Positions 1-11,783 of a stretch of 64,000 nucleotides of DNA are shown here, piece by piece. The notes beneath the pieces were generated by a model. That model was not told where the DNA came from, ran no database searches, and saw nothing but the letters and a program-made list of their open reading frames with translations. The DNA comes from Labia minor (taxonomy: Eukaryota; Arthropoda; Insecta; Dermaptera; Spongiphoridae). Both the position numbers and the translations under genes were made by a program. Within the stretch, counting starts at the first letter, position 1; the number at the start of each line of letters is the position of its first letter. The stretch lies in the NCBI GenBank assembly GCA_963082975.1, contig OY720344.1, positions 71,700,546-71,764,545 of the forward strand, given 5' to 3'.

Positions 1-65
1 CTGAGAATCAAACCGAAGAAGGCAACGGGAAACCACTTCGGTATACCATCCCCAGGAAATTCACT

Positions 66-3044
66 ATGACGAGAAACAAAATACAAATGGCCCCCAGTCC
101 CGGGCAGCCCTTAAATGGGCAAGGGGTGCGAAGAATCTCCCGGCTCAGAATAGTGAAAACCAGATTGCGAGTGTGTACATGGAATGTCAGAAGTCTCTTC
201 ATGGCCGGAAAATTAAACAACGCTATCAAAGAAATGAGAAGACTTAAAGTTAAGTTCATGGGAATCAGCGAACTCAGATGGCCTGGTGTCGGTGTTTGTT
301 CTCAGGAAGGAGGAACACTCTATTACTCAGGAAGTGAGAGTGGAGATAGGTTTCATCGAAACGGTGTCGGAATTCTAGTTGACTCGGAGTTCACGAGGTA
401 CGTTAAGAACTTTGTGCCCATATCGGATAGAGTGATGCTGCTACAGATTCATGGACAGCCATTTGACATAAATATCTTACAAGTCTACGCACCTACATCT
501 GATAGTAAATACGATGAGGAAGTGGAAAAATTCTACAACACTTTAGAAAACACTCTAAACTCTCTCAAGAAGAATACCATAAACTTGATACTTGGAGACT
601 TTAATGCTAAAATCGGTCAGGGCAGACGGGGGGATTTGGTCGGCGATTTCGGCTTAGGTGAGTGTAATGAGAGAGGAGACCGGCTCTATGATTTCTGCCA
701 AACTACAGAGATGGTAGTAACTAATACGCTATTTAAACTTCCAAAGCGACGTCTTTACACATGGAAATCACCCAGAGACTCTATTGACAACCAAGAACCA
801 AGTAGGAACCAAATTGATTACATTCTGATAAACAGACGTTTCCGAAATTGTGTTAAAAGAGTCACAACATACCCTGGTGCAGACATAGGCTCAGATCACA
901 ACCCTTTGGTTGCGGACATGGGCCTAGCGTTGAAGTCTGTAAAAAGAAAAAACTGCAACGTTAATATTATTGATACATCAAGATTACAATTTGAGGATGT
1001 TAGGAATGCTGTTATTGATGATCTCAATGGCAAATTAATGAGGATATCTATTGACGATCTTGACGATATAAATACTCAGTGGGCACTGCTGAAAAATGCT
1101 TTGGTGGAGACTGGTTCGCTTCACTTGAGGAGAACACGTACAATGAAGAGGAGGTCGTGGATGACGGACGAGATTTTGGATTTGATGGAAGAAAGGAGAC
1201 TTCTCAAAAATAACATCGTGGAATATAAAAAGATGCAATTCAAAATAAGGAAAGGGATTAAATTAGCAAAACAAATTTGGATGACAGAAAGGTGTGAAGA
1301 AATAGAAGAATTAGTCTCAAAACATGACATGTTTAATATACATGTAAAGGTAAAGGAAATAACTGGACAATTCAGGAGTCGACCACCAATGTCAATACTA
1401 AATGATACCAAAAAACTAGTAACGGACGAAGCTGAACTCATGAAAGCCTGGCAATTGTACGCAGCAAAACTTTTTGAAGATTCCAGAGAGGAAGTTGAAA
1501 TTGATGATTGCGATCCTGAAGGACCAAAAATAATAAAATCAGAGCTAATTCACGCTATTTCAATTGCTAAGAACAAGAAAGCGCCGGGACCAGATGGAAT
1601 CCCAATGGAATTAATCAAATTCATCAATGAAGACAATATAGACCTGGTATTGAAAATATTTAACAATATCTATAACTGCGGTGTGCTTCCAGAGGAATGG
1701 CTGAAATCAACATTTGTTACTATCCCAAAGAAACAATACCCTAAGAATTGCAGTGACTATCGCCTCATCAGTCTTATGAGCCATATGTTAAAGACCTTTC
1801 TTCGAATAATACACGCCCGCATCCGATTAAAATGTGAGTTAGACTTAGATGACTCGCAGTTTGGATTCAGAAACGCCTTCGGTACAAGAGAAGCATTATT
1901 TGGCTTCAATGTTTTGCTTCAAAAATGTCGTGACCAACACAGGGATGTATTTGCATGTTTTGTTGACTACGAAAAAGCCTTTGACAGAATAAAACACACT
2001 AGACTGATTGAACTTCTGTGCGATGCTGGAGTGGACGAAAAAGATATCAGGATTATAAAAAATCTGTACTGGAGGCAATATGCCGTAATCAGAGTAGGAA
2101 AATCCACAACACCGGGAATTGAGATCCAGAGAGGAGTCCGTCAAGGATGCATTCTCTCTCCCCTTTTATTTAATCTCTATGCTGACAGAATTTTTAAGGA
2201 GGCCTTGGAAGAACTGGATATGGGGGTGAAAGTAAATGGCGTGCCAATTAGTACAATTAAATATGCCGACGACACTGTGATCCTGTCTGAAAACATTGAA
2301 GACCTTCAACTACTTCTGAATAAAATTTCTCAAATTGGAACTAAAGCGGGCTTAAACATCAATATAGCCAAAACAAAATTTATGGTCTTTAGCCGCCAGC
2401 CACATGGAAACGCCTCCCTCCACCTCGATAACAAACAAGTTGAACGAGTAAGATCTTTTAAATATCTTGGTTGTATCATAAATGACCAGCTAGACCCGGA
2501 TATCGAAATTAAGTCCAGAATTGAGGCTGCGAGGTCCACCTTCAATAAAATGAGATCCTTCTTCTGTGATGACAACCTAAATCTTAAATTACGACAGAGA
2601 ATGGCCAAATGCTATGTTTGGTCCATTCTCTTATATGGTGTGGAAGCATGGACACTCAAGGTCAGTACGATGAATCGCCTGGAGGCTTTTGAGATGTGGA
2701 TCCTCAGGCGAATGCTGCGAATTCCCTGGGTTGAGAGAGTTACCAACAGGGATGTCTTGAGGAGAGCAAACACACAGCGAGAACTCCTCAACACTGTCAA
2801 ATGCCGAAAAATCTCTTACCTCGGCCACATCTTGAGAGGTAATAAATACCAACTCCTTCAATTAATCCTCAAAGGGAAAATTGAGGGTCGACGTGGACCC
2901 GGGAGAAGACGCCAATCCTGGTTAGGGAATATCAGGGAATGGACCGGCATAAGGAGCGTGGGAGAGCTGTTCCGCACGGCGGAAAATAGAGACGTTTTCG
3001 CCAGAGTGATCGCCGACGTCAGGGAGACCGGACAAGGCACTTGA
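66..3044 (+). CDS. LINE polyprotein: apurinic-like endonuclease plus reverse transcriptase (992 aa, intact)
   Basis: This protein nicks target DNA and copies its own RNA at the nick (target-primed reverse transcription). The N-terminal endonuclease (about residues 35-285) keeps its catalytic signatures: TWNVRSL at 39-44, the SELRW glutamate E69, LGDFNAKIG with D178 and N180, QIDYILINRR with D251, and SDHNP with D277/H278. The reverse transcriptase follows (about 500-780): KKAPGPDGIP at 504-513, motif A FVDYEKAFD with D634, RQGCILSP at 692-699, and the active-site YADD at 733-736. A thumb and C-terminal region runs to 992, with a conserved SYLGHILR block at 917-924 and a basic GRRGPGRRRQSW patch. 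No stop or frameshift interrupts the 2.98 kb frame, so the copy is young or still constrained. The ATG at 66 is the first in frame inside the window; an earlier start outside the window is possible. RTE clade is my reading from domain order and C-terminal block. Confidence 0.93.
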   Translation: MTRNKIQMAPSPGQPLNGQGVRRISRLRIVKTRLRVCTWNVRSLFMAGKLNNAIKEMRRLKVKFMGISELRWPGVGVCSQEGGTLYYSGSESGDRFHRNGVGILVDSEFTRYVKNFVPISDRVMLLQIHGQPFDINILQVYAPTSDSKYDEEVEKFYNTLENTLNSLKKNTINLILGDFNAKIGQGRRGDLVGDFGLGECNERGDRLYDFCQTTEMVVTNTLFKLPKRRLYTWKSPRDSIDNQEPSRNQIDYILINRRFRNCVKRVTTYPGADIGSDHNPLVADMGLALKSVKRKNCNVNIIDTSRLQFEDVRNAVIDDLNGKLMRISIDDLDDINTQWALLKNALVETGSLHLRRTRTMKRRSWMTDEILDLMEERRLLKNNIVEYKKMQFKIRKGIKLAKQIWMTERCEEIEELVSKHDMFNIHVKVKEITGQFRSRPPMSILNDTKKLVTDEAELMKAWQLYAAKLFEDSREEVEIDDCDPEGPKIIKSELIHAISIAKNKKAPGPDGIPMELIKFINEDNIDLVLKIFNNIYNCGVLPEEWLKSTFVTIPKKQYPKNCSDYRLISLMSHMLKTFLRIIHARIRLKCELDLDDSQFGFRNAFGTREALFGFNVLLQKCRDQHRDVFACFVDYEKAFDRIKHTRLIELLCDAGVDEKDIRIIKNLYWRQYAVIRVGKSTTPGIEIQRGVRQGCILSPLLFNLYADRIFKEALEELDMGVKVNGVPISTIKYADDTVILSENIEDLQLLLNKISQIGTKAGLNINIAKTKFMVFSRQPHGNASLHLDNKQVERVRSFKYLGCIINDQLDPDIEIKSRIEAARSTFNKMRSFFCDDNLNLKLRQRMAKCYVWSILLYGVEAWTLKVSTMNRLEAFEMWILRRMLRIPWVERVTNRDVLRRANTQRELLNTVKCRKISYLGHILRGNKYQLLQLILKGKIEGRRGPGRRRQSWLGNIREWTGIRSVGELFRTAENRDVFARVIADVRETGQGT

Positions 3045-3056
3045 AGAAGAAGAAGA
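3042..3056 (+). repeat. (GAA)n 3' tail of the LINE
   Basis: The stop codon TGA opens a run of GAA triplets that ends at about 3056. Simple-repeat tails in place of poly(A) are usual for RTE elements and mark the 3' integration junction. Confidence 0.75.
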
Positions 3057-4089
3057 AATATTACTTATTAAATGAATTAATTTCATAAGAAACATTTTTT
3101 AGTGCATTTTTAATTTATTTGAAAAAGTCTCTTTGAATTTTGAATTTTTTTATCTCATTATTTTACAAATTTTAGATATATTTTTTTTTTTGATAATGAT
3201 TATCGATAATAAAAACTAAAAACATTCGTTAATTTTTCCGGCAATATTAGCACCATGAAACTGTGATTTATGATAACACAAATATAAACAATTGTGGTCA
3301 AACTAACATACTAACAAACTAGGTTAAATACAAGACTATAAAAATAGATATATGTATATGAATAAATAGAAAAGTTAAAAAAAATGTTATCTTATGCTGT
3401 CTCACAGTATATTTATTTATTTATTTTTTTATAGCATTTATCTTTTTATATTTATTAATAATATCTTTTAGAGAATTCTATAATACCAAAGGAAGTTTTT
3501 TGTGTATGATATATTCTATTAATAGAATTTGATATATACATATATAAAAGTACATATAGATAGAGATTAATAATTCTTGAAATTCCATTTATTTTGCTTA
3601 TTTCCAAATATAAAAAGACAAATACATTTTTCAAATAGCTTTGGATATATATACCTACCATGACATTCAAACTTCATAATACTTCCTCAAATATTAATGA
3701 AATAAAAATTTTTTATATTAAGAAAACAGAAATCTAATATATTAGTATTTAATTGAATTGGATTTTATTTATTTTCTACTTTAAAGAGGCTAGCCTTAAA
3801 CTTGAAAGTCTAGTCTTATTGAGTGCGTGCCTTGATGAATGAATTCATACAAAGGAATGAATAATCTAATTCTGTCATAGTTATAATTCAATTAAAACTC
3901 TCATTTTTGTGATAAAACAATAGTCTAATTATTCTTTTTGATACATAATTTATTTATTTTGTGGGAAAAATGACATCACTGCAAGACTAACAGTACTGCT
4001 ATAAAATCTGATAAATTAGATAAACGGTGTAGTTGTTAGGGCTTCCATACAAACATAACCTCCTATAAATGTATGTATGTATGATTTGT
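3057..4089. other. AT-rich spacer, nothing recognised
   Basis: Low-complexity A/T sequence with short homopolymers. ORFs here are short and lysine/asparagine/isoleucine-rich, as expected by chance at this composition. Confidence 0.6.
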
Positions 4090-4352
4090 ACTATCTCGAC
4101 AGATATAGTATTGCGATCACGATCGATGTCGAGATTTTGATGTTTTTATACGTTTTGAAGGTCCCTGAGTCATATTTACTAAAGTTGAGAAAAATTTCTC
4201 TCTCTCTGTGTGTGTGTATGTGTGTGACAAGATTACGCAAAAATAGTCTGAGCTAGAATAATGAAATTTAGTATACCGGCATTATTCAAAATTCGTAGTT
4301 TTCTATCAACTTTTGAGAAATGTAGCTCTTTCGGAAGAGGGTCATTACCTTT
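4090..4352 (+). mobile_element. Family B Helentron-like element, 5' part
   Basis: The 5' end reads ACTATCTCGACAG, followed by the family B body (a GATTTTGATG block, a TC/TG microsatellite near 4196-4226 and TTTCTATCAACTTTTGAGAA). The same order occurs at 39196, 58541 (minus) and 61778. The copy stops at GGTCATTACC, where a family A element begins, and no family B sequence resumes after 5005, so it is 3'-truncated rather than simply interrupted. Confidence 0.75.
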
Positions 4353-4355
4353 TTT

Positions 4356-5005
4356 ACCGACCGACGATAGTAAGGGAGGTATTGTTTTCACACCAAATTT
4401 TACATGTGGAGATTTTTACATATCTCCACGAATCATGCATTTTCTTAACAGAAAAAAGTATTTTTAGCATGATGTCTGTCCGTCCGACTGTCCGTCCGTC
4501 TGTCCGTCCGTCTGTCCGTCTGTCCGTCCGTATAGATGTGTACAGCCTGAACGGCTTAACGGATTTTGATGAAATTTGGTATATTTACTTAATGCATCAG
4601 TGGGATGAATTGATCAACTTTTGGTGCAAATCCGGAAACCGGAAGTGGTAGTATTAGCGATCGACGATAAGAAGGGAAGGGTTATTTTCGCACCAAATTT
4701 CACATAAGGAGATTTTTTTACATATCACCACGAATGTATTGGTTTTATCCTCGGGAAAATCATCTTCATTATGTTTTTCTTAATTTAAAATTATATGACG
4801 TCACAGCCTCGGGTAACGCCGGCAACGCCGGCTACTTCAGCTATATATTATAAATAAATTAAAATTAAAAATATTTATGTTATATCCATATCTGTTTTTT
4901 ATTACATTAATAGATATATTAAAATTATTTGAAATTGTTTCTGTAGCTAGAAATTAATTTATTTTAAACCGTCGGTCGGTTCGGACCTGGCCACAGGTCA
5001 ACTTA
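4356..5005 (+). mobile_element. Family A Helentron-like element, copy 1 (about 650 bp)
   Basis: It starts ACCGACCGACGATAGTAAGG in a T-rich flank and ends with CCGTCGGTCGGT, a hairpin (GACCTG, loop GCCA, CAGGTC) and AACTTAT. The first 11 bases therefore recur, inverted, about 30 bases inside the 3' end. Internal parts are a CCGT/CTGT microsatellite (about 4475-4532), a GATTTTGATGAAATTTGGTA block and the motif CCGGAAACCGGAAGTGG. There is no coding capacity. The asymmetric inverted ends, 3' hairpin, internal microsatellite and insertion between T residues match DINE-1/Helentron derivatives; that assignment is inference, but the repeat family itself is directly visible (full or partial copies at 7665, 32739, 35577, 36862, 39160, 40678 and 40769). 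Confidence 0.82.
4475..4532 (+). repeat. CCGT/CTGT microsatellite inside family A
   Basis: A tetranucleotide array mixing CCGT and CTGT. It is present in every complete family A copy but with different length (short at 7788-7806, longer at 41251-41302), so it expands and contracts after dispersal. Confidence 0.85.
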
Positions 5006-6607
5006 TTTTTTATTATGATCACAATACTTACCTTTTATTCTTTTAGTGAGTAAAAACTTATTTGGTTTAAATAAATATATATATATAAATATATAAATTT
5101 GTCATTTGATTTTATAGAAATATTATTTTTCCTTATTTGTTTAAAAAAAAATAACTATTCAAATAGCAAGGTGAATAAAGAGTTCATCTTCCCTAATAGA
5201 AAAAAAAATGTGACCTCGTTTGTCAAACTAAATGACCGTAATATCACCAGGGTGAAGTGATCAGCATGCGCGACAAATTATCTTTTATTTCCTCCCTTCA
5301 ATCAATTCCTGAGGAAATAGAATCGGATAAACAAACGAGTGAAAAGCGGAAAGATTGAATGTTGACGACTAATTAAGTTTCCAAGAAAGATTAATGGTAA
5401 CACTTTTAAAGAAATTGCCTAGCAACCGAATGAAGAAAAATTATTAAAAGTATCATTATCAAGCTGAATTAAAATCAAATTTAAACCACACCCCCCAATT
5501 TTCCTTCATTAGCATTGCGATTTAACAAAGAGATTTATTACTTAAACATTTGGAATCTTTTCAGGGATTTGAATTTTCATTACAATTCATTAGGATTTTT
5601 TTTTTAAGTAAAAGTATTTTTTTTTCTGAAATGAAGAATCTGGTATAACTAATTTTAATCATTTGTAAAATACAAATTAATAAAGAACACGTCTACCTCA
5701 ATAATGTTAATAATAATAATTTATGAATTAATGCCCTTACAAATTATACTACGAGGATAATATAATTGTGTGTGAATTTTATGCAAAAGAGATCTTCGAT
5801 TAGGTGACCTCTACCTTCCTATAATCTTAGAATCCAAAGGAATGAGTCTTCCTTGATATTTTTTTAAATTTCAAATAAAAAAAAAAGTTCAAAATATTTT
5901 TAAAATTATTAAAATAATTAATAATTTCTCTACTGTTGGATATTTTTAATTTAAGTTAATTTGAATTCCAAATTTGTTTTTTTTTAATGAATAAAGAATT
6001 GGTTTGCATGGTTGTAAGTAAGTGACTGGATGGATGGATAAGTAAATTAGATCTTCTAATAACTCTAAAATCTTCCTTTTAATATCCAGGAGATAGAAAC
6101 AATGAAAAAAAACAGAAAAAAATGAATACCCTTAAAAAACTAATAAATCCTTTCCAATGAATTCTATTCTAATTTTTCTAACTTGTAGATAAAGATCTAA
6201 TTTTATTATCTAATTTTTTTATAAAAATTCACTCACATTTTCTTAAAATATTTATTTATGAAATACAAGCCAGGCAGGCGTGTGTTAAGTGCCAGTACAG
6301 TGCTAGTGCCGATGATTTTTCAGAGCTTCAGAACTCAGCAAGTCAAAGATTAAAATCTCTCAAAAAATGTAAAATTAACTCGGAAATAACTTTTCATAAT
6401 AAAACTTTCAAGAACGCCTAAACGAACATATATGCAAAAGCGTAAAAATTAATAATTAAACTTAATATTCTAAGAGTAAAATGAAGCACATAACAGTTTA
6501 TAGCGGTATTTATTTACTGAACTTATCCTTTGTTTAAATAGTCAGAATAGGCGGAAATGATATATATTCATTATAAACTATGGCGGACTTCACTTCTAAT
6601 ATGTATA

Positions 6608-6650
<43 letters not shown>

Positions 6651-6785
6651 TGTAATATATAAGCATAAAAATAGCATTTTTATATATATTATGGAAATAT
6701 AGAAAGTTATTTGTTTGAGCACATAGCAGAGTATATAAAAAATAACTTTCTATAGAATAATTGTTAAAAAAAAACCCAGGGAAAT
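5006..6785. other. AT-rich noncoding stretch
   Basis: Nothing genic was identified. A (TA)n array lies at about 6616-6646. A moderately GC-richer block at about 5210-5440 contains TTGCCTAGCAACC, which resembles an RFX X-box; this is a single short match and weak. Confidence 0.5.
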
Positions 6786-6789
6786 ACCC

Positions 6790-7495
6790 AGATGATATAC
6801 CTCTTCGTTACCCAAGAGGGAGAGAGGGGTGGAGAATTTTGCCAAGTTGATTGGAGGGGATGATTGGCTTCGACATATTTTAGTCAGTCTTGATCAAGAA
6901 TTTGAGAAGGAGACACGAACATTTTCCCTGGCTGGAAGGACATCATACACAACCCCTTTTTGAGAAATGTTGCTGCCTACTCGATGTTCCAGATAAATCC
7001 GCCGGACGACACTCAAGACTCAAGTCTCCAATGAATTCTCAATTCCTTAACTACACAATATACCAACTGTGGTCGACCATTGATAAATAATAATAATTTG
7101 CAATTGCGTAATATAAATTAAATTCCATTTAATTTATATTTCTATTTCTAAAGGTACCAGTCGATTTCATATAATTACTTGTTTTCTATTTTGTTATATT
7201 AATTCTTCTATAGTTTATTAAATACATCAATTTTATTGAATAGGTTCAATTAAAAATGCATATTTAAATTATAACTAAAAATTATGTATTTAATAAACTA
7301 TAGAAGAATTAATATAACAAAATAGAAAACAAGTAATTTCCCATATCAACCTTCGCGGATTCAATAACCATTTATTTAATTAAATTTCTCCAGAGTGCTA
7401 CCCAAATGAATTTAACTTGTTTTCAAACCATTTTTTCGATTAAAATACCTTAGCTATTTTCCTCCAATATGCGACAATATATATATATATATATA
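6790..7495 (+). repeat. Dispersed repeat family F, copy 1
   Basis: This aligns by eye with about 50875-51510. Shared landmarks in the same order are CTCCAATGAATTCTC, GTGGTCGACC, TTTGCAATTGC, ATAATTACTT, CATATCAACC, CCAGAGTGCTACC and GCGACAATATATATATA, ending in a TA microsatellite. An ORF at 6890-7090 exists only in this copy and is not preserved in the other, so I do not call it a gene. Class unknown. Confidence 0.6.
7173..7338. repeat. Perfect 55-bp inverted repeat with 56-bp loop
   Basis: The arm 7173-7227 (AATTACTTGTTTTC to TTAAATACAT) is the exact reverse complement of 7284-7338. The sister repeat at about 51215-51300 has only the first arm, so the second arm arose here as an inverted duplication within a family F copy. 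A transcript would fold into a long perfect hairpin. Confidence 0.92.
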
Positions 7496-7664
7496 GAAAT
7501 AATTTATCTTATTGTTAGTATTGTAGAAATTTTCCTTTGAATGTACACATTCAAAATATAAAATCTATATAATAGTAATGTGTATATTTAATAATATTGT
7601 CAAAAACCATCTTTAATGCTGATGTATTTTATAATAAATTTATAATAATATATAATAATTTTTT

Positions 7665-8300
7665 ACCGACCGACGATAGTAAGGGAGGTATTGTTTTCAC
7701 ACCAAATTTCACATGTGGAGATTTTTACATATCTCCACGAATCATGCATTTTCTTAACGGAAAAAGTATTTTTAGCATGATGTCTGTCCGTCCGTCCGTC
7801 CGTCCGAATAGATGTGTACAGCTTGAACGGCTCAACAGATTTTGATGAAATTTTGTATATTTACTTAATGCATCAGTATGATGAATTTATCAACTTTTGG
7901 TGCAAATCCGGAAACCGGAAGTGGTAGTATTAGCGATCGACGATAGGAAGGGAAGGGTTATTTTCACACCAAATTTCACATGAAGAGATTTTTTACATAT
8001 CACCACGAATCATGCTCTTTGTATGATTTTATCCTCGAGAAAAATCATAGTTATTAGTTTTTTCTTAATTTAAAATTATATGACGTCATCCAGCCATTCA
8101 TGACATCACAGCCTGGTCTTGCATATATATATTATAAATAAAATAAAATTAAAAATGTTTATATTTATTATTTATGTATCCATATCTGTTTTTTATTACA
8201 TTAATAGATATATTAAAATTATTTGAAATTGTTTCTGTAGCTGGAAATTAATTTACTTCAAACCGTCGGTCGGTTCGGACCTGGCCACAGGTCAACTTAT
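7665..8300 (+). mobile_element. Family A Helentron-like element, copy 2
   Basis: Complete, with the same termini as copy 1: ACCGACCGACGATAG at the 5' end, and GTCGGTCGGT plus the GACCTGGCCACAGGTC hairpin and AACTTAT at the 3' end. Flanks are T-rich on both sides. The internal CCGT array is short. It carries TGACGTCATCCAGCCATTCA, which copy 1 has in reduced form. Confidence 0.84.
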
Positions 8301-9475
8301 TTAATTGACCTTGCTTATAGTTTTTAAATTAAATTGAAAAGCCAATTATTATAATTTGACCCAATTCGAATTTCTTCTTATCAAATTAACTCCCTCATCA
8401 AGTATAAAGCCGTCTTTGCCGAGGCCCAGCTATGATCGATTTCATGTGTTTTCGATGAATTCCTTCAATAGAAATTTGTCTTCTGTATCAGAAACCACAC
8501 TCATTTATATATAATAGTTTATTTTACATATATCCATCAAATTTTTCAGTATTAATTTTTCTTTCATTGAATACACCCCTTTAAATAAGTCACAATATCG
8601 ATAAACAACCATAAAATAGTTTTCGTTCCTTATAACAGGTATATACATACATATAATTAAATAAATAAATAATAAATATTAAAAAACATAAAGATAAATT
8701 GCTCAAAGGTTTTTATTTTTATTTTATTTACATAATATAAATATTTTTTTAAAAGTAAATATTTAAATATTCGAATGTCCTATATATACATTGTATATAA
8801 TAATGATCAATATAAAAAGGTCATATTTTTTTTATTTATTTATTAATGAATAATAAAATATACTAGAAAAACATTATTATTACTCCAATTTGAATTCAAT
8901 TAAATTTATTCATTTTTCATTTCTATTTATTATTAATCGAATCAGTCTAATATAAACAGACAACTGATTGAAAAAGTAGTTTAAAAAAACATTGGATGTT
9001 TGAAAATAATTTATTTACGTAATCAAATACGAAGAGGACCTATTTATTATCGAAGTGTCGAAAACTTTTCTTAGAAGAAAAAATGCAAAATATTTCAAAG
9101 AAGACGTTCGTCGATAATCCTTAAAATTTATTAGAATGTTTTTCCCCATTTGAGTAAAATATGAATGATTTTTCTTTTTATTCTTTCAATCAGAGTCCAG
9201 ATGAAGTTTAGTTGATAAAATACAAGTTTATAAGTAAGAATAAGGAGAAAAAATTTATTTATAAAATTATAAACTTATATATGAAAAAATATAAATAATT
9301 AATAAATTAATAATAGGTCTTAAGATTAAACATAGAAATAAATTATTTAAGGATATTTAGATATATTAGTTTTATTTCAATTTTGAAATTTTTGAATATG
9401 GTGTGGTTCAAATCTTAAATTACGACATATATTAACGTTTTGATTACATTTTTAGTGAAAAAACTATCTCTCTCA

Positions 9476-9522
<47 letters not shown>

Positions 9523-9760
9523 TTAGATTGTTCGGAGAATAATTTCGTTTTTTCAGCCAGAGAATTTAATTTTCGAACCCAACTTCACACTCGAGCCCTA
9601 TTATCATTATCATGTTTTGAGGGGTGATATAGCAATGCTTGTATATTGAAAAGTTCAATAGATCTACTCGGTAATTTTTCATTAATATCATTTTAAATAT
9701 GGGTTCAATAAGCTACCTTTTCGTTATATTTTACTTTTTTGCTATTGATAAGATAAAAAT
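8301..9760. other. AT-rich noncoding stretch with a compound microsatellite
   Basis: No gene seen. A (TA)n array passes directly into (GA)n at 9476-9522. The short GC-richer piece at about 8400-8450 has no recognised partner in the window. Confidence 0.5.
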
Positions 9761-9889
9761 GCTATTCAAGCCAGAAAGAAATTAACCGATGTGTATGAAT
9801 ATGTGTTGAGAGTATGCCAATGCCACTGGTTTGCAAAATTTCGATCCGGCAATTTTGATGTCAAAGATCCATCACGTTCTGGAAAAATC
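9761..9889 (+). pseudogene. mariner transposase N-terminal fragment
   Basis: Forty-three open codons read AIQARKKLTDVYE, then HWFAKFRSGNFDVKDPSRSG. This matches the second helix-turn-helix and linker of mariner transposases (W-F-x-x-F-R-S-G-x-F-D-V-x-D-x-x-R-S-G). No catalytic domain follows and no terminal inverted repeats are visible. A relic only. Confidence 0.7.
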
Positions 9890-11783
9890 AAATCATAATT
9901 AAAATATTCAATAAATTGGAAATATAAGAATAGAAACGAAACAAAGCGTGAATTAATTAATATTTTCTATAAAATTTAATATCATAAAATGCTAAAATTT
10001 GTCATAATGGGCAATTTATAAGTTAAATTAATCTTTATAATATAAACAAGAATAAGAATAATTAAATTAAAATTTCATGAACTTTTCAACAACATTAAAA
10101 AGGTAAAATAATACTTGCATAAATAACTTTCTATATTTATTTTATAGATTGAAACATTTCAGAATATTAAGAAAATGCTAGAAATGAATGCTTGTGACCA
10201 TAAATTATTATAAATACATGAGTCAATATTTTTCTGTGGTTATCAATTTTAGTATTTTAAAAAGTATAAAAATTATGTCTTTTGAATGAGGAAGTTTAAA
10301 GCCACTCTGGTTACATATGTTATATACATTTCCCATAAAGTCAAATACTGTTCATTATTGTTCTTCACATGTGAAAAATAAGAAAACTAATATCCTGAAA
10401 AGGGACTTGATTTAAAAACGAAACGTCGACCCATTGGTTAAAAATGAAGTTAAAGAGTTTCATTTATAAACCTTCAGTTTCCTACTGGCTGCACCCTAAC
10501 ATTTTATTATGAGCCAATATCATTATAAAACTACAAATATTGTGTAAGATATATTTTTGGCTTGATAATATTATTTTTATATTGATTGCAAATATTTTTT
10601 ATTAGGTCAGTCAATGAATTTGGGGAGGAGACCATCTGAATAATCGGATCCAATTAAACTTGTAGCAAATTGTAAATTCAATGTAGATCAAAGGAAAATA
10701 ATTCTATATGTATATAGAAGGAGAGAGACAGACACAAACGTTAAATAAGTTCTAAGGGTTGAACTTCAGGTAAATAAAGAGAAATATAATGGAAGATTGT
10801 CCAGAGGAAGGTAATGAATGAGACATCTTTGAAAGTTTGTCCTTAATTTAATATTTTATGGGGTATTTTAATTAAATTTAAAATAATGGATGAATTTAAA
10901 AAAAAAATTGTTCTCTATTCTAATTCATATGTTCCAATCAATTTTCATTGTTAAACTTTCATTTTAATTTTTTTTTTATTTTAATTAATCAAAGTTAATG
11001 AATAATAAAAATTTTAAAAGCGATCTAATCACATTTTAGAAACGCTTGACATGTTTATTTTATTATAGATTTTTTTTATTGTTAATTATGGAATCATATT
11101 GTCGAATCCGCTGCCAATTTTTTGTCATTATTTTTGAATCAGAGGAGGTGTTAGGAGTATAATAATAAAATAATTATTATTGTCCTAAAACTCCCTCCCC
11201 CTTCACCCCCTACACATACTTCAAAGACTAAAAATTGACGGCACATTAAAATATTTAGGAAGTAGCGATACTATATGTGTAATTAATAATTCAATCAATT
11301 TTATAGATTTATATTTTATATTTGAAATTAAATATAATTCATACGTAAATTCTTCGTATATTAAAAATCTAAACATTTCTAATTGATAACTGATATAGAT
11401 ATTTTTCATTTTCATGTTTCGTTAACAACCATCTGGGATTTAGAGTTTTTTTTCGAAATGGTTAAAGGGAGAAAATGAAAGAAAATGTTGATGACTACAA
11501 AAAAAAAAAAAAAAAAAAAAATCAATACTTCTCTTTGTATCATACCTTTTTAATTATTTAAATAACAGGGAATATTGAAACAAAAACATGAAGAATAAAG
11601 TGTAATAATTTAATTATATATCTCCATGAGAGAATTAATTTTTTTCAAATATATTTTTATTCTTATCTCATAATTCGATAATAATGTATATTTATAAAAT
11701 TGAGAAATAATTTTTTTTGATAATTTAAATAAATTATTTTTTTTTAATCTTGAATTGTGATATTAAATCAGATTATAGATTAT
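9890..11783. other. AT-rich noncoding stretch
   Basis: No coding feature supported. There is a long poly(A) run at about 11500-11521. The only other notable feature is a slightly GC-richer patch at about 10395-10500. Confidence 0.5.

Larger units (their letters stand above)
1..3056 (+). mobile_element. RTE-type non-LTR retrotransposon, 5' end outside window
   Basis: One element covers the window start to the short GAA-repeat tail. The 65 bases before the ATG look like LINE 5' leader and the element probably begins upstream of the window, so its 5' boundary and target-site duplication cannot be examined. It has a single long ORF, no RNase H domain after the reverse transcriptase, and a 3' end made of a simple repeat directly after the stop codon with almost no 3' UTR. 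These are traits of the RTE/BovB clade. The element is much less AT-rich than the DNA following 3057. Confidence 0.88.

Noticed and set aside
8-3040. Seven shorter ORFs on the minus strand across the LINE
   Set aside because: They are antisense shadows of the intact plus-strand LINE frame and show no family signature.
4475-4532. CRISPR-like regular repeat
   Set aside because: It is a 4-bp microsatellite within an animal transposon; there are no spacer-length units anywhere in the window and no cas genes.
4261-4651. Overlapping ORFs through families B and A, and similar ones at 7597, 33133, 41223 and 41307
   Set aside because: The frames cross element junctions and microsatellites, and differ between copies in length and frame, so they do not encode a conserved protein.
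5414-5427. RFX X-box-like TTGCCTAGCAACC
   Set aside because: A single 13-base match with no gene nearby; expected by chance at a low rate and not supported further.
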